Shown: positions 1 to 5,866, counted from the first letter of the stretch. The stretch is DNA of 6,381 nucleotides from Propionivibrio sp. (GCA_017990155.1 JAGNOM010000167.1:1-6381); one strand, 5' to 3'. Notes: a model not told the origin generated them from the letters alone. A program made the numbers and translations.

Positions 1-844
1 TCAGCGTCGTCGGGCCGTCCTTGATGAACGACCATTCTTCTTCGACCTGACGCGCGAACTCTTCGACGCCGAGCGCATTGACGAGGATCTTGATCCGCGC
101 CTTGTACAGGTTGTCGCGGCGGCCGTAGCGGTTATAGACGCGGAGCAGGGCGTCGAGATACGAGAGCATGTGCTTGCGCGGCAGGAACTCGCGCACGACC
201 TTGCCGAGGATCGGGGTGCGTCCCAGGCCGCCGCCAGCAAAGACGCGAACGCCCAGTTCGCCATCATCGCCGCGCACGATTTCCAGCCCGACGTCGTGTG
301 CACGGATGACGGCGCGGTCCTCGCTCGCTGCGTTGACGGCGATCTTGAATTTGCGCGGGAGGAAGGCGAATTCCGGGTGGAAGGTGGACCATTGGCGCAG
401 CACCTCGCACCATGGACGCGGATCAGTCAGCTCATCCGGCGCGACACCGGCGAACTCGTCGGTCGTGATGTTGCGGATGCAGTTGCCGGAGGTCTGGATG
501 GCGTGCATTTCGACGGTGGCCAGCTCGCCGAGGATCTCCGGCGTTTCCTCGAACTTTGGCCAGTTGAACTGCATGTTCTGGCGCGTCGTGAAGTGGCCGA
601 CGTTGCGGTCGTAGCGTCGAGAAATCTCGGCCAACTTGCGCAGCTGCACCGAGGAGAGCTGGCCGTAGGGGATGGCAATGCGCAGCATCGGGCCGTGGCG
701 CTGGATGTAGAGGCCGTTCTGCAGGCGCAGCGGGCGCAACTCATCGTCGGAGAGCGTTCCGGCCCGATTGCGCTCGATCTGGTCGCGGTACTGCGCGACG
801 CGTTCGTCGATGAGCTGCTGGTCAATGCTGTCGTAGCGATACAT
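1..844 (-). CDS. cysI: Nitrite/sulfite reductase hemoprotein (CysI-type), N-terminal part, truncated by window edge
   Basis: Assimilatory siroheme/4Fe-4S reductase that reduces sulfite to sulfide in the cytoplasm for cysteine synthesis. The frame stays open from an ATG at 844 to base 1 and gives 281 residues. That is about half of a usual ~550-residue protein, so the C-terminal [4Fe-4S]/siroheme cysteines lie outside the window. Visible family motifs are the ferredoxin-like half-domain (about residues 50-115) with FTTRQNMQFNW at 85-95, QTSGNCIRN at 117-125, and LPRKFKIAV at 162-170. The R55, R124 and K165/K167 positions correspond to the basic siroheme/sulfite-binding residues of E. coli SiR-HP (by eye). 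The start is supported by AAAGGAA (851-857) 6 nt upstream. It sits 30 bp behind the exporter gene on the same strand, so co-transcription is likely. Nitrite reductase and sulfite reductase of this family are hard to separate by sequence; the adjacent cysB favours sulfite. Confidence 0.93.
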   Translation of the reverse strand, partial: MYRYDSIDQQLIDERVAQYRDQIERNRAGTLSDDELRPLRLQNGLYIQRHGPMLRIAIPYGQLSSVQLRKLAEISRRYDRNVGHFTTRQNMQFNWPKFEETPEILGELATVEMHAIQTSGNCIRNITTDEFAGVAPDELTDPRPWCEVLRQWSTFHPEFAFLPRKFKIAVNAASEDRAVIRAHDVGLEIVRGDDGELGVRVFAGGGLGRTPILGKVVREFLPRKHMLSYLDALLRVYNRYGRRDNLYKARIKILVNALGVEEFARQVEEEWSFIKDGPTTL

Positions 845-874
845 GGCGTGTTCCTTTGCGCGTTTCCGCGATCC

Positions 875-1651
875 TTACAACGTAATCAATTTGCCGCCGA
901 CCAGTACCAGCATCGTGGCCAGGATGGGGCGCAAAACCCGTTCCGGGACGCGGGACGAAGCGTGGCTGCCCAGCCAGATTCCCGGCAGTGAGCCCAATAG
1001 CAGGCTGCCGAGCAAGGCCCAGTCAACACTCCCGATAAACCAGTGACCGATTCCCGCAATCAGCGTCAGGGGAACCGCGTGGGCGAGGTCGCTGCCGACA
1101 ATCCGTAGCGCGGGCAGCTTGGGATAGAGGAAAAACAGCACCGCCACCCCGAGGGCGCCGGCGCCGACTGAAGAAATCGTGACAAGTATACCGAGGAGTA
1201 CGCCGGTTACGACCGTGATCGGGGCTTGAAATTCCGTATGAGCGGAGTCATCTGAATGGCTCAGCGCATAACGCTGCAGTTTCTGCCGGAAGATGATCGC
1301 GCAGGCGGTGAGGAGTAGCGCGACGCCGAGCGAGACCGAAATGATGTGCGTCACAGCCGGGCTCTGCGTGGGCAGGAAGGACAAGGCCCAGATCGTGAGG
1401 ATCGAGGCGGGAATGCTGCCGGCGGCGAGCAGGCCGGTGATGCGCCAGTTTACGTGGCCTTTTTTGGCATGAACGACGGTGCCGCCAGCTTTCGTAATCG
1501 CCGCGTAGAGAAGATCGGTGCCGACCGCGGTGGCGGGATGGATACCGAAGAGCAATACCAGCAGGGGCGTCATCAACGAACCACCGCCAACGCCCGTGAG
1601 GCCGACGATGCCGCCAACGACGAAACCCGATAGTGTGTAGAGAGGATCCAT
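875..1651 (-). CDS. TauE/SafE family membrane protein (probable sulfite/organosulfonate exporter)
   Basis: A 258-residue, very hydrophobic inner-membrane protein with about 7-8 transmembrane segments and no signal peptide. It shows the internal duplication typical of TauE/SafE (DUF81) proteins. Half 1 has GLTGVGGGSLMTPLL (17-31), AVGTDL (42-47) and HAKKGHVNW (61-69). Half 2 repeats the pattern as TISSVGAGALG (158-168), IVGSDLAHA (184-192) and IGSVDW (206-211). A charged loop at about 122-142 separates the halves. Family members export sulfite, sulfoacetate or related anions, but the substrate here cannot be read from sequence. It is the first gene of a minus-strand unit with cysI and is divergent from cysB, so a role in sulfite or sulfate handling under CysB control is inferred. 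The ATG at 1651 has AAGG 6 nt upstream. An importer function is also possible, since transport direction is not diagnostic in this family. Confidence 0.88.
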   Translation of the reverse strand: MDPLYTLSGFVVGGIVGLTGVGGGSLMTPLLVLLFGIHPATAVGTDLLYAAITKAGGTVVHAKKGHVNWRITGLLAAGSIPASILTIWALSFLPTQSPAVTHIISVSLGVALLLTACAIIFRQKLQRYALSHSDDSAHTEFQAPITVVTGVLLGILVTISSVGAGALGVAVLFFLYPKLPALRIVGSDLAHAVPLTLIAGIGHWFIGSVDWALLGSLLLGSLPGIWLGSHASSRVPERVLRPILATMLVLVGGKLITL

Positions 1652-1708
1652 GATGCGCCTTGGAAATCAGAGTGGAGGCATCGTAGCAGTCGGGTTCTTG
1701 CTTGAAAA

Positions 1709-1736
1709 AGAATAGTCAGTTAGATTGTTATAACAA
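1709..1736 (-). promoter_or_regulatory. Candidate sigma70 promoter for the exporter-cysI operon
   Basis: Read on the minus strand, TTGTTA (1736-1731) and TATTCT (1714-1709) are separated by 16 bp. Each matches four of six consensus bases. The -35 hexamer lies inside the inverted half-site cluster at 1724-1744, as expected for a promoter activated by a LysR-type protein bound at or next to -35. The inferred start would be about 50 bp before the exporter ATG. The match is modest, and the assignment rests mainly on position. Confidence 0.4.
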
Positions 1737-1744
1737 TTTGTTAT
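1724..1744. promoter_or_regulatory. Overlapping palindromic half-sites, probable CysB operator
   Basis: Three alternating half-sites abut here. ATTGTTATAACAAT (1724-1737) is a perfect 14-bp palindrome. ATAACAA-T-TTGTTAT (1730-1744) is a second palindrome with 7-bp arms around one base, sharing the middle half-site. The cluster is strongly AT-rich in a GC-rich window and lies between divergent cysB and the exporter gene, 25 bp before the cysB start codon. LysR-type regulators commonly bind such intergenic sites and control both themselves and the divergent operon. Assignment to CysB is inferred from position. Confidence 0.55.
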
Positions 1745-1769
1745 TACGGGCCGATGGTCACTTTTATCG

Positions 1770-2717
1770 ATGAAGCTCCAGCAACTCCGTTATCTCGTTG
1801 AAGTCGCACGACGCGGCCTCAACGTCTCCGAAGCCGCCGAAGTCCTGTACACCTCGCAACCGGGCGTTTCCAAGCAAATCAAGATGCTGGAGGACGAACT
1901 CGGTGTGATTGTTTTCGAGCGCAGCGGCAAGCGCCTGACCGCGATCACCGAACCGGGCAAGCGCGTTCTCGAAATCGCCGAGCGCATCCTGCGCGAGGCC
2001 GACAACATCAAGCGCGTCGGCGAGGAGTATGCGGGTGGCGATTCCGGCAGCCTGGTGATTGCGACCACGCACACGCAGGCGCGCTATGCCTTGCCGGCAG
2101 TAGTCAAGCAGTTCATCGAGCGCCATCCCAAGGTTCGGCTGTCGATGCATCAGGGCAGCCCGACGCAGATCGCCGAATGGACGATCAAGGGCGAAGCCGA
2201 TATCGCCATCGCCACCGAGGCGCTCGATCAGTATCCGCAACTCGTGATGCTGCCGTGTTACCAGTGGGGACATTGCGTGGTGGCGCCGGATGACCACCCG
2301 ATCCTCGCCGAGAAACACTTGTCGCTGGCGTCGCTGGCCAACTGGCCGCTGATTACCTACGACCCGGCGTTCGCCGGGCGCTCGCGCATCAGCAAAGCGT
2401 TTGAGCGCGCTCAGCTTGAGCCGAACATCGTCCTCGCGGCGATTGATGCGGACGTGATCAAGACGTACGTCAGTCTGGGCCTCGGCCTCGGCATCATTGC
2501 GCGTATGGCGTACGATCCGGCGCGCGATTTCGGTTTGAAGGCGATCGACGCCGCCCATCTCTTTGGTTCGAATACCACGCGTATCGGCTTGCGACGGGGA
2601 ACTTACATCCGTCAGTACGAATACGACTTTATCGAACTGTTTGCCTCACAATTGTCGAAGAAGGCCGTCGATATGGCGATGGCCGGTCCCGGAGCGGATG
2701 ATGCGTATCAACTTTAA
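1770..2717 (+). CDS. cysB: LysR-type transcriptional regulator CysB
   Basis: Cytoplasmic regulator of sulfur assimilation. In enterobacteria CysB activates cys genes when bound by N-acetylserine/O-acetylserine, and sulfide/thiosulfate oppose it. The 315 residues compare with 324 in E. coli. The N-terminal winged HTH includes NVSEAAEVLYTSQPGVSKQIKMLE (18-41, quoted in part: LYTSQPGVSKQIK at 26-38). A dimerising helix follows, then a two-lobed effector domain from about residue 93. Numbering matches Klebsiella CysB without gaps through the sulfate pocket: T100, T102, Q103 (TTHTQARYALP), T149 and W166 are present. The fifth pocket position, Thr202, is Ala here (PAFAGRS). The motif DADVIKTYVSLGLGLGI is also CysB-like. 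The start at 1770 gives the family N-terminus MKLQQLRYL but has no clear Shine-Dalgarno sequence. The gene diverges from the exporter-cysI pair, and a small membrane gene overlaps its 3' end. Cbl and SsuR paralogues are less likely given the neighbours. Confidence 0.93.
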   Translation: MKLQQLRYLVEVARRGLNVSEAAEVLYTSQPGVSKQIKMLEDELGVIVFERSGKRLTAITEPGKRVLEIAERILREADNIKRVGEEYAGGDSGSLVIATTHTQARYALPAVVKQFIERHPKVRLSMHQGSPTQIAEWTIKGEADIAIATEALDQYPQLVMLPCYQWGHCVVAPDDHPILAEKHLSLASLANWPLITYDPAFAGRSRISKAFERAQLEPNIVLAAIDADVIKTYVSLGLGLGIIARMAYDPARDFGLKAIDAAHLFGSNTTRIGLRRGTYIRQYEYDFIELFASQLSKKAVDMAMAGPGADDAYQL

Positions 2718-3045
2718 TGCAGGGCAGCGAAAACCCCAGGGTGTGTTCGCGCAAGTCGTAACCGCGATTGTCGGTGTCGTCGTGCTGATTGGCGCGGCGA
2801 TGTTCTCGCTGGTCTTCCTGGCGGTCATCGCGGTCGCCGGGCTGATCTTCTGGATCTACTTCTGGTGGAAAACCCGCGCCATCCGCGCTCAGATCGAACA
2901 GCAGATGCGTGCGCAAGCGCAGTATCGCAGCGCCGATCCGCAGGCGGCAGCGCCGGCGTCGGAGGGTGACGTGATCGACGGCGAGGCGGTCCGTATCGTC
3001 GAGACCGATCGCATGCTCGGCGGGAAGAACGACCCGCAACCTTGA
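2701..3045 (+). CDS. Small inner-membrane protein of unknown function
   Basis: I do not recognise a family. The chosen start gives 114 residues. A short basic N-terminus (R2, R10, K11) is followed by a continuous hydrophobic stretch at about 15-56, long enough for a two-helix hairpin. Next comes a basic, Trp/Lys-rich edge (WIYFWWKTRAIR, 51-62), a short helical stretch rich in Gln and Ala (63-75), and an acidic Ala/Pro-rich tail (78-114). By the positive-inside rule both ends would face the cytoplasm. The start at 2701 lies within the last codons of cysB (17-bp overlap, different frame), with GGAG at 2691-2694 placed 6 nt upstream. The adjacent ATG at 2698 would leave only 3 nt. An upstream in-frame ATG at 2563 would overlap cysB much further and encode an unlikely Arg/Cys-rich leader. 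The overlap implies translational coupling to cysB. Its link to sulfur metabolism is by position only. Confidence 0.72.
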   Translation: MRINFNAGQRKPQGVFAQVVTAIVGVVVLIGAAMFSLVFLAVIAVAGLIFWIYFWWKTRAIRAQIEQQMRAQAQYRSADPQAAAPASEGDVIDGEAVRIVETDRMLGGKNDPQP

Positions 3046-3053
3046 GTTGCGGG
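3033..3053. terminator. Hairpin between convergent genes, probable weak bidirectional terminator
   Basis: CCCGCAAC (3033-3040), loop CTTGA, GTTGCGGG (3046-3053): a perfect 8-bp GC-rich stem with a 5-nt loop. On the plus strand CCCCTTTA follows, so the T-tract is short. On the minus strand TCGTTCTT follows. It lies where the small membrane gene (plus) and the HDOD-GGDEF gene (minus) converge. The TGA of the plus-strand gene (3043-3045) is in the loop. Confidence 0.6.
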
Positions 3054-3058
3054 CCCCT

Positions 3059-4987
3059 TTACGCGACCGAGGAGGCCACGACGCGGTTGCGACCGCGCTC
3101 CTTGGCTTCGTAGAGCGCGGCATCGGCCGCCTGGATCAGTTCCTGGCTGTCGGTTTCCGTGCCGGTTGCGACGGCCGCGCCGATGCTGATCGTGACCGGA
3201 ATGTGCTGCTTCTCCCAGACAAAATCGGCTTTCTCGATCAGCGCCCGAATCCGCTCGCCGATTTGGAGGGCGATCTTCAGGTTGGCATTGGTCAGGATGG
3301 CCGAGAACTCCTCGCCGCCGTAGCGGAAGACCATGTCCTCTGCGCGCGAGGCGCTCTTGAGGATAGCGGCCAACTGGCGTAGCACGGCGTCGCCGGCGGT
3401 GTGGCCGTACTCATCATTGATTCGCTTGAAGTGGTCGATGTCGAGCATCAGGCAGGCGAGCGGCGCGCCACTCGATTGCGCAAAAACCCACTCCGAGGCC
3501 AGGAAATCCAGTCCGTTGCGGCGATTGGGAAGTTGTGTCAACGTGTCCGTCAGTGCGTCCTGCAAGAGGCGTTTCTGTGCGACGGCGAACTCGTCGGTCG
3601 AGCGCATGATGCCCAGTCGTTCGCGGTGCATTTCCTCGCGCAACATCGTCATCCTCGCGGTGGTGCTGAGATGCACGCGCAGGGTTTGCTCGTTGATTGG
3701 CTTGATCAACACGTCGTCGGCGCCGGCATCGATGGCTTCCAGCGTCCGGTTCTCGTATTCGGGTGACGCCACCAGAAGGACGTGACTCTCCTTGCCGGCC
3801 GCAGTCTGGCGCAGCGCGCGGCAGAACTCGATGGCGTCCTGAAACGGCATGCGGATGTCGGCGATGATGACTTGCGCTGGGCGGCGCAGTACGTGGTTGA
3901 AGGCTTCCTTCGTGTCGTCGACCAGGATGGGCTGGTGCCCGAGCTTCTCGATCTGCTCCATCAGCGGTTTCAGTTCCGGCACCGGAATGCCGATCAACTG
4001 AACGTTGAGGCATGGACCGCGTGTCCGACGGTTCTCCGTATCGGCCGCGTTGCCGTTGCCCATCCGCCGCATCGGGGGCGTCGCCGCGAGAATCTCGGCA
4101 AACGGCGGAACGTCCTGCGTCCGCACCTGCAACTTGGCGCCCCATTCACGCCAGCGGTCGACCATTCGGTCCACCAACTCGTTGAGGACCTCGCCGCCGA
4201 TGCCGAGCCGCGCCGCGCGCGCAAGCAACGCCGGCAGCAGGCCCCAGCGCGATTCTTCATCGACCATGCACAGATGCGCGAGTGCGCTGGCAAAACTTAG
4301 CGAATGGGTCAGCGTCTGCGCGCGTGATCCATCGGCAAATCCGCCAGCGTCCGGGTTCTCGTGATAGAAGGCGGCCTGGATCAGCACGTCGGGCAGGCCC
4401 CATTCATTCAGCAGGGTGGCACCGAGTTCGTGGTGATCCATCTCGAAGCGCTGCTGTTCGAGCTTGGCGATCTCATCGTGGTTATCGCGGCACTTGATGA
4501 GGATTCCCGCGTATTCGTCGGGGAAGAGCGTCGCCAGCGCGAGCTCGCCAACCCGGGCGAGCAGGCCGATCGTGAACAGTTCCTCGCTGGCGATCTGCGC
4601 GAAATGAGCGAGTTCCTGACAAGCAATGCCGGTTGCCAGCGAGTGCCCCCAGAAGCCTTCATAGTCGAATTCGCTGCACGTGCCATGACGGTGGCTGTGC
4701 ATGACCGACAGCCCGATGACGAGGTCGCGCACGCGGAATGAGCCAAGGGCGACGATCGCACGCTGTAGCGAGACGATCGGGCGTGAGCGGCCAAAGGCGG
4801 CGGCGTTGGCAAAATACAGGATGCGGCCGGCAATGGCCGGATCGGACTGGACGAGGCGAACGAGGTCGGTAATCCGGAAATCGTCGCGTTGCAGCAGGCG
4901 AATGATCGATAAGGCGACCCCCTTCGGCGAGGGCAGTTTGCCTGTCGCTTTCAGCGCAGCATGGCGGTCGGGGTCGACAAAACGCAT
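3059..4987 (-). CDS. HDOD - receiver - GGDEF fusion, probable diguanylate cyclase
   Basis: A 642-residue cytoplasmic signalling protein without membrane segments. The HDOD domain is at about 13-215, with LPSPKGVALSIIRLL, SDPAIAGRILYFAN (48-61), a WGHSLATGIACQELA segment and HHELGATLLNEWGLP (185-199). The HD pair is degenerate (GLLARVG at 141-147), as in HDOD proteins generally. A receiver-like domain spans about 328-445, with D377 (IIADIRMP) and K429 (VLIKP) retained. The acidic pair after beta-1 is replaced (LIGIPVP, 331-337), and the switch Thr/Ser aligns with A407. A helical linker (446-478) leads to GGDEF at 479-638: DTLTQLPNRR (481-490), metal Asp D516, guanine-binding N524, D533, active site GGEEF (557-561), and inhibitory RxxD R548-D551 five residues before it. 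It should make c-di-GMP with product inhibition. The ATG at 4987 has only a weak AGGT 8 nt upstream. It lies 66 bp behind tetR on the same strand, so partial co-transcription is possible. Confidence 0.92.
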   Translation of the reverse strand: MRFVDPDRHAALKATGKLPSPKGVALSIIRLLQRDDFRITDLVRLVQSDPAIAGRILYFANAAAFGRSRPIVSLQRAIVALGSFRVRDLVIGLSVMHSHRHGTCSEFDYEGFWGHSLATGIACQELAHFAQIASEELFTIGLLARVGELALATLFPDEYAGILIKCRDNHDEIAKLEQQRFEMDHHELGATLLNEWGLPDVLIQAAFYHENPDAGGFADGSRAQTLTHSLSFASALAHLCMVDEESRWGLLPALLARAARLGIGGEVLNELVDRMVDRWREWGAKLQVRTQDVPPFAEILAATPPMRRMGNGNAADTENRRTRGPCLNVQLIGIPVPELKPLMEQIEKLGHQPILVDDTKEAFNHVLRRPAQVIIADIRMPFQDAIEFCRALRQTAAGKESHVLLVASPEYENRTLEAIDAGADDVLIKPINEQTLRVHLSTTARMTMLREEMHRERLGIMRSTDEFAVAQKRLLQDALTDTLTQLPNRRNGLDFLASEWVFAQSSGAPLACLMLDIDHFKRINDEYGHTAGDAVLRQLAAILKSASRAEDMVFRYGGEEFSAILTNANLKIALQIGERIRALIEKADFVWEKQHIPVTISIGAAVATGTETDSQELIQAADAALYEAKERGRNRVVASSVA

Positions 4988-5053
4988 GGGGCGTTACCTG
5001 GAAAACATATCGGCATCATAAACGCGATGTGCGTTCGGCGCTCGGGAGTGAAG

Positions 5054-5674
5054 TCAGCGCGGAGCGCTACTGTCGGGCGTTTCAGCGCATCGGGCGGTGT
5101 CGCCAGCGACAATATAGCGGGAAATCCATTGCTTGATATCGATGATCTTCGGATCGAAGCGATCGTAGGCCATCAGGCTCTGTCCGAACACATAGGCGTA
5201 GAGCAGCAGGCTTCGGCTCTTGGCCTCGCTGTCCGACAATCCGGTGGCGACAAAGAGCTTGCGCGCGCTCTCCAGGCGGTAGGTGTCGACTTCCTCGACC
5301 ACGGCGCTGGCTTGCGGGTCGCGCCGCGCCCAGTCGCGCACGGCAAGCTCGATCGAGATTCCCTTGCGGTTGCGGTTGGCGCTGTAAATTTCGATGATCT
5401 GCTGCAGCTGTTCGCTTTCGTTGCCGGCCGGCATTGCACTCTGCTTGTCGATGTCGCGGATGCGGCCGTCCTTCCAGGTCTGCAGCATCGCGTTGAAAAG
5501 ATCCTGGCGATCCTTGAAGTGCCAGTAGAAACTGCCTTTGGTGACGCCGAAACGCTTGGCGAGCGCCTCGACGCGCATTCCCGACAGGCCTTCGTCGGCC
5601 AGCGCCTCGATTGCGCCGTCGATCCACCCGCTGCGATCAAGCTGGGTTCTTGGTTTGGCCGGAACTGATTTCAT
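5054..5674 (-). CDS. TetR/AcrR family transcriptional repressor
   Basis: A 206-residue protein of normal TetR length. The N-terminal DNA-binding domain covers about 13-62: helix WIDGAIEALADEG (17-29), then the HTH with MRVEALAKRFGVTKGSFYWHF (33-53, key residues T45, K46, G47, Y50, W51, H52, F53), and KDRQDLFNAML after it. The C-terminal ligand/dimer domain (about 75-195) is all-helical and not recognisably tied to one ligand. It has an AVRDWARRDPQ segment (111-121), common in one TetR subgroup. The start at 5674 has AAAGGA (5685-5690) 10 nt upstream. The gene is divergent from etfB, and the shared 205-bp region carries paired palindromes over the etfB promoter. Repression of etfB and of itself is therefore inferred. 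The ligand is unknown; an acyl-CoA or fatty-acid-type signal would fit the target. Confidence 0.9.
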   Translation of the reverse strand: MKSVPAKPRTQLDRSGWIDGAIEALADEGLSGMRVEALAKRFGVTKGSFYWHFKDRQDLFNAMLQTWKDGRIRDIDKQSAMPAGNESEQLQQIIEIYSANRNRKGISIELAVRDWARRDPQASAVVEEVDTYRLESARKLFVATGLSDSEAKSRSLLLYAYVFGQSLMAYDRFDPKIIDIKQWISRYIVAGDTARCAETPDSSAPR

Positions 5675-5716
5675 TGAACCATTGTCCTTTCAAGCTGCTT
5701 GTTGCTGGGCTATATT

Positions 5717-5730
5717 CAAACGGGCGTTTA
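5717..5730. promoter_or_regulatory. CAAAC-N4-GTTTA inverted repeat, possible second operator
   Basis: CAAAC GGGC GTTTA lies upstream of the etfB -35 box; the perfect core is AAACG-GG-CGTTT (5718-5729). A wider inverted repeat, GTTGCTG (5701-5707) and CAGCAAC (5742-5748), brackets it. The core resembles the (G/C)AAAC-N2-4-GTTT(G/C) site described for Pseudomonas PsrA, a TetR-family fatty-acid regulator, but the last base differs. Short matches like this arise by chance, so this is a weak candidate. Confidence 0.25.
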
Positions 5731-5737
5731 ACTGCTC

Positions 5738-5766
5738 TTGACAGCAACCATACCGAACCGTATGCT
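5738..5766 (+). promoter_or_regulatory. sigma70-type promoter of etfB
   Basis: A perfect -35 TTGACA (5738-5743) is followed after exactly 17 bp by TATGCT (5761-5766, four of six consensus bases). Transcription would start near 5773 and leave a leader of about 107 nt before the etfB start. The spacer and -10 box coincide with the first CATAC/GTATG palindrome, so a bound repressor would block RNA polymerase. Confidence 0.65.
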
Positions 5767-5788
5767 GAACCATACTGTTGAGTATGGT
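5747..5788. promoter_or_regulatory. Tandem palindromic operator, probable TetR binding sites
   Basis: There are two 20-bp near-palindromes of the form ACCATAC-N6-GTATG(G/C)T. Copy 1 is at 5747-5766 (one arm mismatch). Copy 2 is at 5769-5788 (perfect 7-bp arms). CATAC, GTATG, CATAC, GTATG begin at 5749, 5760, 5771 and 5782, exactly 11 bp apart, so all four half-sites face nearly the same side of the helix. The centres are 22 bp apart, room for two TetR dimers. Copy 1 covers the etfB -10 and spacer, and copy 2 covers the inferred transcription start. Assignment to the adjacent TetR is by position and symmetry. Confidence 0.72.
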
Positions 5789-5866
5789 CTATTGTCGTGC
5801 CGGACGTCGATCGTGTCAAACAAGCCGACAGCTAGCCTTTTGACCATGCTTTGGTCGTGCAATCAT
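5789..5866 (+). other. etfB leader region, no gene seen
   Basis: Untranslated leader between the operator and the ribosome binding site. The only structure I see is a short hairpin, GACCA (5842-5846) and TGGTC (5852-5856) with a 5-nt loop, ending about 10 bases before the Shine-Dalgarno sequence. I recognise no riboswitch or small RNA. Confidence 0.4.

Noticed and set aside
170..991. Long plus-strand open frame (273 codons) antisense to cysI
   Set aside because: It is the mirror of a strongly conserved reductase in GC-rich DNA. Its translation has no domain pattern, and the opposite frame carries all the CysI motifs.
1764..2558. Minus-strand open frame (264 codons) across cysB
   Set aside because: Arg/Asp/Gln-rich translation without hydrophobic core patterns, typical of an antisense shadow; it lies wholly over a clear CysB frame.
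2563..2700. Upstream extension of the small membrane protein to an ATG at 2563
   Set aside because: The added 46 residues are the shadow of conserved CysB codons and look unlike a protein leader; the start at 2701 has a proper ribosome binding site.
2629..3123. Minus-strand open frame across the small membrane gene and the end of the GGDEF gene
   Set aside because: Highly charged, Arg/Asp-rich translation. It would cross the terminator hairpin and overlap two better-supported genes.
3414..4300. Several open frames on both strands (3414-4145 minus, 3782-4300 plus) within the HDOD-REC-GGDEF gene
   Set aside because: All overlap a single continuous 642-codon frame with recognisable domains from end to end.
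5038..5067. GCGCTC and GAGCGC inverted repeat around the tetR stop codon, considered as a terminator
   Set aside because: The arms are only 6 bp with an 18-nt loop and no T-tract on either strand.
5842..5856. GACCA/TGGTC hairpin in the etfB leader as a riboswitch or attenuator
   Set aside because: A single 5-bp stem with no conserved aptamer features and no competing structure visible; noted only as leader content.
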